From Gemmatimonadales bacterium UBA2975 (GTDB taxonomy: Bacteria > Gemmatimonadota > Gemmatimonadetes > Longimicrobiales > Gaopeijiaceae), in assembly GCA_002348265.1 (NCBI GenBank), contig DEAT01000035.1, positions 6,731 through 28,919 of the forward strand: 22,189 nucleotides of DNA. The letters run 5' to 3'. This document shows positions 1 through 7,017 of this stretch, piece by piece. A program made the position numbers and the translations under genes. The first letter of the stretch is position 1; each line of letters begins with the position of its first letter. The notes below the pieces were generated by a model that worked only from the letters and a program-made list of their open reading frames with translations, made no database searches and was not told where the DNA came from.

Positions 1-65
1 ACCTAGTTGCTGTCTGAGGAGTATCGACCCCACCTTATCCTCTTCATTCCAACATCGGAGCTTAG

Positions 66-1628
66 ATGGACAACGGCATGCACTTTTCCATCACTAACAA
101 GCGGGTCGTTCGAACGATCGGGATCGCTTTCGTCAGCTTGATTTTGATTTCCTGCGGGATGGACGAGGCACAGCATCGTGTGGTCGTTGCGTCCTTCCAG
201 CACGAGACATGCACGTTCTGCCCCGGCGGTGACATTTCTGCTGAGGACTGGCTAGGTCGATTAGAGGGAGACGAAGTCCTCAACTCTGGGGGTTACGTGC
301 GTGGTTTCGTAGCTCAGGCTGAAGACTACGGCGACATCGAATTGATTGGGCTGCGGTCACCAACAGGGGTATTTGGCGGGTCGTCCCGTAGCTGGAATAC
401 TCAGGAGGCATTCGACGGATTCGTGACCGCCATGCTCGAAGACTTAGAAGCTGTAATGCCTGTTGATGGCGTATATCTGGCCCTCCACGGTGCGATGGCT
501 GTGCGGGATATCCCAAGGCCTGAAGCTGAAATCGCTAGACGCTTTAGAGAAGTCGTTGGTCCTGATGTCCCCATCGTAGGGACATTTGATCTGCATGGAA
601 ATGAAGATCAGGAATTCCTTCAATACGCTGATTTTTCTTTTGTGACGAAGCGATATCCGCACTATGACGCTGCCGTGCAGGGAGGACGTGCGGCACGTGC
701 TATGCATCGAGCTATGGATGGCACATATGTGCCGACTACGGCAACGCGGAAGCCAGGCGTGATTACGGCTACAGTTCATCAATGGACGGGGCAGTCACCC
801 TCAATGGACATAATGGAGCGTGCTCGACGCTGGGAGGCTCGAGAAGACGATGTCTTCGTGAGCATTTTTTATGGTTATCCATGGTCCGATGTACCTGACG
901 TCGGTGCAACAGTTCAGGTGATGACAAATGATGACCAAGAGTTAGCCGACATCATCGCTGACGATATGAACGACTTTATATGGAGGGTTCGGGAGGACTT
1001 CGCCGTAGCGGGTTATCCTCTACCAGGAGAGGCAGCGGAGCAGGTGCGTGCTGCGGTCAGGGCTGAACTGACTCCGGTTGCAGTAGGCGATCACTCAGAT
1101 CGAATGGGTGACGCCACACATATTTTTAAGGCGTTTGAGAATGCTGGGGTCGAACGAGTGCTGCACGGTGCCATCAGTGATCCTGAGTTGCTCGATCAGT
1201 TGGTGGAAGCTGGAGCTTCTCCGGGTGACCCTTTCGATGAGGAGATAGGTGGATTCACCCCGTCAGGGGGCACGCCCGTGCGTGTCGTTGGTGAACTTGC
1301 TTATCTAGGCGAGTGGAGGGGCTACGAGACAGCAGCGGTAGTGCGGTATGGTAGCGGTAGTGCCGTAATTATCGTTCCCGCCTATACACAGGTAACAGAT
1401 CCTGAGTCATTTAGATTTGGAACGCTTGACCCAGCCGAGTTCGATGTGTTCGTCGTAAAGTCACGCGTGCATTTCCGGCGCGGTTTCGACGAAACGGGCT
1501 TTGCATCTACCATTGTTGTGGTCGAAGCGCCGGGACCTTTCGTTGGCACCACTTATCTAGATGCGTTGCCGTATGAGCACGTCGACCTCTCTACGCTTTA
1601 TCCATACGGCGTACCGGAGGATCGGTAG
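66..1628 (+). CDS. M81 family metallopeptidase (MlrC-like), predicted lipoprotein
   Basis: This 520-residue protein belongs to the M81 / microcystinase C (MlrC) family of zinc hydrolases, which cleave small or linear peptides and amides. The family hallmarks are visible: HETCTF near residue 46 (HETNTF in most members), TFDLHGN at 173-179 supplying Asp175 and His177, and YPHYD with His199. The C-terminal MlrC domain ends in an HFRRGF...PG...YPYG pattern. The N-terminus is hydrophobic and ends in LISC at 27-30, a lipobox, so the protein is probably anchored in the periplasm, whereas many family members are cytoplasmic. The ATG at 66 is supported by GGAG at 57-60 with a 5-base spacer. The usual DPADNPGGG-like segment is altered to a GDHSDRMGD region near residue 340. 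The true substrate is unknown; microcystin degradation should not be assumed. Confidence 0.88.
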   Translation: MDNGMHFSITNKRVVRTIGIAFVSLILISCGMDEAQHRVVVASFQHETCTFCPGGDISAEDWLGRLEGDEVLNSGGYVRGFVAQAEDYGDIELIGLRSPTGVFGGSSRSWNTQEAFDGFVTAMLEDLEAVMPVDGVYLALHGAMAVRDIPRPEAEIARRFREVVGPDVPIVGTFDLHGNEDQEFLQYADFSFVTKRYPHYDAAVQGGRAARAMHRAMDGTYVPTTATRKPGVITATVHQWTGQSPSMDIMERARRWEAREDDVFVSIFYGYPWSDVPDVGATVQVMTNDDQELADIIADDMNDFIWRVREDFAVAGYPLPGEAAEQVRAAVRAELTPVAVGDHSDRMGDATHIFKAFENAGVERVLHGAISDPELLDQLVEAGASPGDPFDEEIGGFTPSGGTPVRVVGELAYLGEWRGYETAAVVRYGSGSAVIIVPAYTQVTDPESFRFGTLDPAEFDVFVVKSRVHFRRGFDETGFASTIVVVEAPGPFVGTTYLDALPYEHVDLSTLYPYGVPEDR

Positions 1629-1761
1629 GTGATCTTTCCGCTGGGTGCTGAAATGGATCAGGCCCGTGGCAGGCGCCAGACTCGCCCCGTATGTTGGCGT
1701 AATAAAGCGAACTTCGGGGCACAACTGAACAACAGACTTATATAAGGGAGCAAGAATAAAA

Positions 1762-2232
1762 ATGATCAAGCGCCCACTCATTATCGGCGCGGCCCTAGTC
1801 GCAACTGCGGCTTTCATGGCCGCAGAGGCTTCGGCCCAAGATCCCTCCGCACGGTTCGGTCAGTGGAAGATGGACTCGGATGCGCCAGCACCAGCGATCA
1901 ACATTATGACGTATGAGCCGTGGGGTGACGGGGGCATGTCGATTACTGTCGCCGCAACAAATTCTCAGGGTCAGGATTCTGAGTGGGGTTACGACACCAT
2001 GTTTGACGGGGAATTCCGCTCGGTGTGGGGTCAGAACAACGCTGAGACGGCGGTCGAGTGGGTTAATGCGAGCACGACGAGAATCTCGAATTCACGAAAT
2101 GGCCGTGTTACCCAGGTGATCATCAATGTTCTCTCCGAAGACGGCAACACGATAGAGAACGAGTACATCCGCATGGATGAGAATGGGAAGATCACTGGCG
2201 TAGGACATGCCACCTATCGGCGGATTCAGTAG
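1762..2232 (+). CDS. Small secreted protein of unknown function
   Basis: This 156-residue protein starts with a clear signal peptide (positively charged MIKR, hydrophobic stretch, cleavage after EASA near residue 25). The mature part of about 130 residues is soluble and beta-rich in appearance: it begins FGQWKMD and contains a DGEFRSVWG segment and a later VLSEDGNTIE segment. That layout recalls a common family of small exported proteins in Acidobacteria and Bacteroidota that open with GTWKLN and contain DG-centred hairpins, but I would not assign a domain name. A GGGAGCAAG ribosome site lies about 10 bases before the ATG. It is separated by 133 bases from the M81 gene and by 150 bases from the next gene, so it may be its own transcription unit. 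Function unknown. Confidence 0.75.
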   Translation: MIKRPLIIGAALVATAAFMAAEASAQDPSARFGQWKMDSDAPAPAINIMTYEPWGDGGMSITVAATNSQGQDSEWGYDTMFDGEFRSVWGQNNAETAVEWVNASTTRISNSRNGRVTQVIINVLSEDGNTIENEYIRMDENGKITGVGHATYRRIQ

Positions 2233-2382
2233 ACGTATAGATCCAAGCGCAGAACTAGGACGTTGATGTTGCGATCAGGATGGTCGAGAGATCTACAATT
2301 TCGTCAGTGTCTCCGGGAAGTTGGAGCACTTCGGCTTCCATGTGGTATACGTAGCTTACTCAGCCCGTAACAACACATCTGA

Positions 2383-3465
2383 ATGTTCAAGACCGGCTAC
2401 ATCCTCACCCCGAAGCACGATCTCGTATGGTTCCTCGGGCTTCCGTTTTTTGCTGTAGCGCTTGCGCTCGGTTTTCAGGCGTGGTTGCCGTACGTGGCAG
2501 TTGCTTCAATCAACTTGTGGATCACCATTCCCCATCACTATGCGGGCTGGATCCGGTCATACGGAATGCCAGACGTGTGGGACCGATTCAAGGATCGGTT
2601 GATAATAGGCCCTGTGGTAATAATCGGATTCACCATAATGGGTCTGCAGTTTGCTCCTATCACGTTGCTTTTGCTGGTCACCGCTTGGGATCATCAACAC
2701 AGCATCATGCAGCAGCATGGTCTAGGTCGTATCTATGATTTCAAGGCAGGTGCAGGGCTGAAGCAAACGAGGCGTTATGACCTAGTGCTCCACTGCGTGC
2801 TTTACGCCTACATGTTCCTGAATGCGCCGATGTTCAAGTTCCTTTGGATTCGGGAACTACATCGGATGCGAGTTCCTCTGTCTGTGTCGTTTGTGGACGC
2901 ACTGCTCATGGTCAGTCAGGTGGTCCTAGTCGGCTACCTGATCGTGTACATGTGGCATCTTTGGAGAACGCATCAGGCTGGGGCGATAATAAACCCCGTG
3001 AAGTATGTCTTTATCTTCGCCAGCTACTTTCTTTGGTACTTTGTGGCGTGGAACACGAACTCAATTCTGCTCCACGCGGTGGCCCATAGACTCATGCATG
3101 GCGTTCAGTACATCGTCATGGTGTACTCGTTCATGAGAAAGAGTCAGGAGAAAGGAACATTCCGAAAAGGGCTGTGGAGCAAGCTGACGGGTCCTGGACA
3201 TCTGCGGTGGTTTCTCGCGGGTGGAGTGCTCTATGCTGTGCTATTTCAGCTTGTCATAAATAGACCCCTCGACGAATTCGGTTTCGGTGTCGTGAATTTT
3301 GCACCGTACCCGGCAATCGATGAATTCGGTGTGCCGGCTATGGACTACGCGAGTGGTTACGCGCTCTTCTCACAGATGATGATCTATGCCTACGGATTGA
3401 TGCATTACTATCTCGATTCATTCATCTGGAAGGTCAGTGACAAGCAGACCCAAAAGGGTCTATAG
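2383..3465 (+). CDS. Polytopic membrane protein with clustered histidines, unknown family
   Basis: This 360-residue protein has roughly eight or nine hydrophobic helices (about 14-30, 33-49, 73-100, 134-156, 171-194, 206-223, 229-250, 273-292, 322-348). Histidines are concentrated at helix ends: HH at 51-52, DHQHS with His104/106 and His112 ten residues on, HAVAHRLMH with His231/235/239 spaced every four residues, and LMHYYLD with His341. This arrangement resembles the metal-binding boxes of membrane di-iron or haem enzymes, but it matches no specific family I can name. A plausible extended -10 element (TGGTATACG near 2344-2351) lies about 30 bases ahead of the ATG, and no good Shine-Dalgarno sequence is visible. 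The next gene begins 18 bases downstream, so the two are probably co-transcribed. An enzymatic role is inference only. Confidence 0.8.
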   Translation: MFKTGYILTPKHDLVWFLGLPFFAVALALGFQAWLPYVAVASINLWITIPHHYAGWIRSYGMPDVWDRFKDRLIIGPVVIIGFTIMGLQFAPITLLLLVTAWDHQHSIMQQHGLGRIYDFKAGAGLKQTRRYDLVLHCVLYAYMFLNAPMFKFLWIRELHRMRVPLSVSFVDALLMVSQVVLVGYLIVYMWHLWRTHQAGAIINPVKYVFIFASYFLWYFVAWNTNSILLHAVAHRLMHGVQYIVMVYSFMRKSQEKGTFRKGLWSKLTGPGHLRWFLAGGVLYAVLFQLVINRPLDEFGFGVVNFAPYPAIDEFGVPAMDYASGYALFSQMMIYAYGLMHYYLDSFIWKVSDKQTQKGL

Positions 3466-3483
3466 CGCTCCCGGGGAGGTTTC

Positions 3484-4167
3484 GTGGCCCATACCGCTGA
3501 AAACGTTGCTTGGTACCGGCGGTACCGCATGTTGCTAGGCATATATGCGATCGGACTGTTGTTTGGTGGTCGAGAGTTTCTTGTTGCTCGCGCGGGTACC
3601 CAGGTCGACCCAGGCTCGGAAGAATGGTCGCGGATGGCTGCGGTGATCGCGGAGATCAACCCTGCGGATGCCGACACCGACTTTCTTCTGGCCATGGAAG
3701 CACTACAAGAGGGTGACCAGCCAAGGTACATCGAGTACATGGAGTCCGCGCTCGGTAAGGGAGTCAAGCACAACAACCTCCTGCTTTCTGAATACGCCCA
3801 TCACCTAATGCGTATCCAGGCTCCTTTCCAGAGCATTGATATTGCCTTGAATAGGTGGCGAGAGAATCATCAACTCTCTTTTGAAATAGTGAGCTTGCCT
3901 CTGGGGCAGGGCCCGGCGAGCCAGCAAGACTATAATGCGATCCGTCGTGAGCTTGATGCGATTGATTGGATTTACGAGTGGGAACTTCGCGAGCCTTCGG
4001 GCGACATGCTCCAGTGGGTGCTACTCCTGCAGTTCGAGCCTGCTGAAGAGGCTGCAATACGGGATGTTATTGAAGCCACCTCCATCCTTCTGCTCCCGTC
4101 AGAGGCTCGCTCAAGGCTGCGAGTGCGTTGTACGAGTTGGGAGGATTGTCAGTCGCAGGTCCGTTAA
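3484..4167 (+). CDS. Membrane-anchored helical-repeat (TPR-like) protein
   Basis: This 227-residue protein starts at GTG, preceded by GGGGAGG with a 5-base spacer, a strong site that decides the start. Residues 16-35 form one N-terminal hydrophobic helix, probably an uncleaved anchor. The remainder is mostly amphipathic helix: residues 60-115 (INPADADTDFLLAMEALQEG and following) read like one or two tetratricopeptide repeats, consistent with a protein-protein adaptor role outside the membrane. The C-terminal part is a polar helical region with a Cys-containing tail and no recognised motif. It follows the histidine-rich membrane protein by 18 bases and is followed by a two-way terminator, so it is the last gene of that transcription unit and is likely a partner of that protein. 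No enzymatic function is suggested. Confidence 0.72.
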   Translation: MAHTAENVAWYRRYRMLLGIYAIGLLFGGREFLVARAGTQVDPGSEEWSRMAAVIAEINPADADTDFLLAMEALQEGDQPRYIEYMESALGKGVKHNNLLLSEYAHHLMRIQAPFQSIDIALNRWRENHQLSFEIVSLPLGQGPASQQDYNAIRRELDAIDWIYEWELREPSGDMLQWVLLLQFEPAEEAAIRDVIEATSILLLPSEARSRLRVRCTSWEDCQSQVR

Positions 4168-4215
4168 AGACGTAAAGATCTAACACTCATCAAGAAATGT
4201 AGACGAGTAAAAGCT

Positions 4216-4254
4216 AGAAGCCCGGCCCCTGAACGTATCAGGGACCGGGCTTCT
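4216..4254. terminator. Bidirectional rho-independent-type hairpin
   Basis: A near-perfect inverted repeat (AGAAGCCCGG-C-CCCTGA, loop ACGTA, TCAGGG-A-CCGGGCTTCT) gives a 16-base-pair stem with one C/A mismatch and a 5-base loop. It sits between the convergent genes ending at 4167 (plus) and 4273 (minus). On the minus strand it is followed by AGCTTTTAC, and on the plus strand by GATGTTTGT. The U-tracts are short, but the stem is very stable. Position and symmetry make a shared terminator the best reading. Confidence 0.85.
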
Positions 4255-4272
4255 GATGTTTGTCGTAGGGGC

Positions 4273-5904
4273 TTATCTCGGTTCAACAAGACTCGAAGAG
4301 AGTATCGTCGGCGTCATGATCTTATAGATGGGGGCAATGGCTGGTTCGCCGCCGGATGTTGTTCCGGGGCGTGGTATCCACGCATCCATTCGGTTCCAGT
4401 ATACGACGTTATCCTCAGTTTCGACCTCTAGCATGTGGGCTACTAGCCGACCTAAGTACTGCGAGGTTGGAACTACGTACGTACCAGCAGGAAAATCTCG
4501 AGTTTGCGTGATGACATCACCAACCTGTATCCGCGTGACTGCCTGGTGGTTGTATTGTCGCTCGTGTTCAACTCCAGCGACCGTGTATGCCTGAACTTCC
4601 AAGGTCACAGGCTCCAAGAGTTGTTCAACCGTGATGCCGTGACGGAGCAGGAGAGAGACGGCGTCTTCGGCATCGCGCGGGAGCACATAGGCCCACGGCC
4701 GATCTCTGAGTGTTACAGCGACAGGCTTTTTCATTAGCCGGGCACCGGTCACCTCGATGGTATCTAAGGGCATTGAAGGCTGATCATTGAAATCTCCCCC
4801 GCGGACGATTACGTAATCGACAGGGTAGTTCTCCGCAGCATATTCCATTTCCACTGCGATCTGACCTCGTGGCTCCGCTCCCATCGCGATTGTCTCTGCC
4901 CTAGCCTCTTCTACAGTTCTGACTAGGTGCTCTGCATTCGCAACCACCCATTCCGCTACTGCGAGATACCCTAAGTATCCTGCTCGAGCACCTACCTCTA
5001 GCTCCTGTCGCGGTGCTTCAAACAAAATCCCGACTGAGTTTACCATGCCTCCATAGTTCCGGCCGATTCGGACTTGGGATCCCCCTGTGTTCCACTCTTC
5101 TTCATCTCCGCGTGAGTAGTACCACGCCATCATGTTCTCGATTCCGAGTTTTGCGTCGATCGCCGGGAAAATTTCGTCGTCGCACAGGAGCGTTAGCTCT
5201 ATTGCTGAGTCGTAATGGCTGGTGCACTGATAATTGAGGTTATAAGGCCGTGCTCCTCCGTTGTGACCGTCAATGAATAGATGTGGCCTCCATTCAGTGA
5301 TCAGGTTCTGCACGTATGACTGAATAGTGGCGTGTTCGAGTTTCACATAGTCGCGGTTAAGGTCGATACCCCATGAGTTACCGCGTTGCCCTCGTTCCGT
5401 TGCTTCGAACCCGTCGGGGTTGATCTGCGGAGCTACCAGAATCGTTACTTGATCGAGTAAGTTGTTTGCCGCCGTTCCTCGGGTGGCTAAGTCCCTCATC
5501 AGTACTAAGAGGCCTTCCCGGAAGGTGCGTTCGCCACCGTGTACATTTGCTGCGAACAGGATGACTGGACGGTCTAGAGCCATCGCTTCCCACGGTTCTG
5601 AGATCAGGGGTCGCGAGAAGATCGCGTATGGGAGTTTCCGGCCTTCTCGGGTTTCACCGTATGTCCCCAGCCTCATGTCTGACGATACGCCGCGTAGCTG
5701 TTCCAGGTAGTCCCACATCTCAAGATGGCGGGTGTGCGCTGAGAAACCGTTTAGTTCGGCGGCAGTGCGAGGGTGCCCTTCAGGCACGGGGTCCCACGTG
5801 ACGACTTGTGCACCGATAGGAGATGAAAGGAAGAAGAGGGATATCACCACACCAAGCAGAGTTGAGCTGCGGTAGCGGTTAGGTAGATCACGTGTGCGGA
5901 ACAT
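4273..5904 (-). CDS. Secreted M14 zinc carboxypeptidase
   Basis: This is a zinc carboxypeptidase of the M14 family that removes C-terminal residues from peptides outside the cytoplasm. Counting from the ATG at 5904 (543 residues), the zinc ligands are His122 and Glu125 in HGGERTF and His214 in DGHNGG. The substrate-binding segment INPDGFE...GIDLNRDY spans about 161-186, and the catalytic Glu is Glu296 in GILFEAP. The start at 5904 is preferred over the upstream in-frame ATG at 6006 because AGGA lies 6 bases before it and because it gives a normal signal peptide (MFRTRD..., hydrophobic core, cleavage after IGA near 32). The upstream 34 residues are polar and probably untranslated. The roughly 200-residue C-terminal extension after the catalytic domain is typical of large bacterial M14 members. 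It is divergent from the quinone reductase gene. Confidence 0.9.
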   Translation of the reverse strand: MFRTRDLPNRYRSSTLLGVVISLFFLSSPIGAQVVTWDPVPEGHPRTAAELNGFSAHTRHLEMWDYLEQLRGVSSDMRLGTYGETREGRKLPYAIFSRPLISEPWEAMALDRPVILFAANVHGGERTFREGLLVLMRDLATRGTAANNLLDQVTILVAPQINPDGFEATERGQRGNSWGIDLNRDYVKLEHATIQSYVQNLITEWRPHLFIDGHNGGARPYNLNYQCTSHYDSAIELTLLCDDEIFPAIDAKLGIENMMAWYYSRGDEEEWNTGGSQVRIGRNYGGMVNSVGILFEAPRQELEVGARAGYLGYLAVAEWVVANAEHLVRTVEEARAETIAMGAEPRGQIAVEMEYAAENYPVDYVIVRGGDFNDQPSMPLDTIEVTGARLMKKPVAVTLRDRPWAYVLPRDAEDAVSLLLRHGITVEQLLEPVTLEVQAYTVAGVEHERQYNHQAVTRIQVGDVITQTRDFPAGTYVVPTSQYLGRLVAHMLEVETEDNVVYWNRMDAWIPRPGTTSGGEPAIAPIYKIMTPTILSSSLVEPR

Positions 5905-6030
5905 CGGTGGTCCTGTTTTGCGAGAATTGCTGGTTGCTCTCCTGAAGGTAGACACCATCTCGGGGAGCGGGGAAGGGTGGTCTCGTTTAGATTCTTCCGG
6001 CTTCACTGAGTTTATGATGGAGAGACACGT

Positions 6031-7008
6031 GTGAGTGGTGCAGTTGTCGTATCCCAGCTAGGCGGACCTGAGGTCCTTGAGTGGATCGAGCGGGATCCAG
6101 GAGAGGTTGGGCCTGATGAGGTCAGGGTCAGGCACAGGGCGGTAGGTCTGAATTTTATTGATGTTTATCATCGCACCGGCCTATATCCCCAGGAGTTGCC
6201 CTTCACTCCTGGGGTGGAGGGGGCTGGTATCGTCGAAGCCGTTGGGAGCGAGGTCGATGATCTCGAAGTGGGCGCCCGGGTGGCGTACACGAGCAATGGA
6301 CCGATCGGCTCTTATTGTGAAGTCAGAGTGATACCTAGATGGCGTCTAGTAGAGTTGCCTGACGAGATCAGCGAAGAAACAGCCGCTTCCATGATGGTGA
6401 AGGGTTGCACCGTAGAGTACCTGGTCCGCAGGACTTACGCCGTGCAAAGCGGTGATAATGTGCTGCTCACAGCTGCAGCTGGAGGTGTTGGCCTGATCGC
6501 GTGTCAGTGGTTGAGAGCGCTGGGTGCGAACGTAATAGGTACGGTAGGGACGCGGGAAAAGGGAGAGCTAGCGAAAGCAAATGGTTGCGACCATGTAATA
6601 CTTTACGATGAAGAAGATATTGCTGAACGGGTCGCTGAGATCACTGACGGGCAGGGTTGCCGGGTGGCTTATGATTCCGTGGGTGCGAGTACGTTCGAGT
6701 CATCGCTTAAATCGTTATCACCCAGGGGCTTATTAGTAACGTTCGGGAACGCGTCAGGCCCGGTCGAGCCTATGTCTCCTCTGCTTTTGGCGAAGCACCA
6801 CTCATTGTTTTTGACTAGGCCGCGTCTAGCAGACCATTACTCTGACCCCCGCGAGACCGCCGAGGGTATTGGGGCGCTGTTCGACATGGTTCGAGCAGGG
6901 AAAGTTCGTCCACACATTGGAGAACGTTACCCCCTCTCTGACGTCGCTTCAGCTCACAAGGCGCTCGAGGCTCGTCAGACGGTCGGATCTACAGTGCTGC
7001 TGGTTTAA
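6031..7008 (+). CDS. qorA: Quinone oxidoreductase, QorA-like (zinc-free MDR family)
   Basis: This 325-residue cytoplasmic enzyme is a zinc-independent medium-chain dehydrogenase/reductase closely resembling NADPH:quinone reductase QorA. The N-terminal GroES-like domain carries NFIDVYHRTGLYP and the PGVEGAGIVEAVGSEV segment. The Rossmann domain carries AAAGGVGLIACQWLRALGA (about 147-165) followed by IGTVGT, and the later YDSVG and FGNASG motifs match the E. coli protein as I recall it. The length is also the same. The usual catalytic-zinc cysteine and the structural-zinc cysteine cluster are absent, as expected for Qor. It starts at GTG with GGAGAG about 9 bases upstream. The next gene begins 9 bases after its stop, suggesting co-transcription although the functions look unrelated. 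It reduces quinones by one electron or acts on enones, using NADPH. Confidence 0.92.
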   Translation: MSGAVVVSQLGGPEVLEWIERDPGEVGPDEVRVRHRAVGLNFIDVYHRTGLYPQELPFTPGVEGAGIVEAVGSEVDDLEVGARVAYTSNGPIGSYCEVRVIPRWRLVELPDEISEETAASMMVKGCTVEYLVRRTYAVQSGDNVLLTAAAGGVGLIACQWLRALGANVIGTVGTREKGELAKANGCDHVILYDEEDIAERVAEITDGQGCRVAYDSVGASTFESSLKSLSPRGLLVTFGNASGPVEPMSPLLLAKHHSLFLTRPRLADHYSDPRETAEGIGALFDMVRAGKVRPHIGERYPLSDVASAHKALEARQTVGSTVLLV

Positions 7009-7017
7009 GCTCTCGAA

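Noticed and set aside
444..782. Minus-strand ORF of 112 codons
   Set aside because: It lies inside the well-supported M81 gene and its composition is that of an antisense shadow.
1629..1761. Dyads GCCCCG/CGGGGC and CGCCA/TGGCG as a possible terminator or riboswitch
   Set aside because: Arms are only 5-6 bases with loops of 16-25 and no U-tract; no conserved aptamer was recognised.
5905..6006. N-terminal extension of the M14 peptidase from ATG 6006
   Set aside because: There is no ribosome site at 6006 and the extension would bury the signal peptide behind 34 polar residues; ATG 5904 has AGGA at good spacing.
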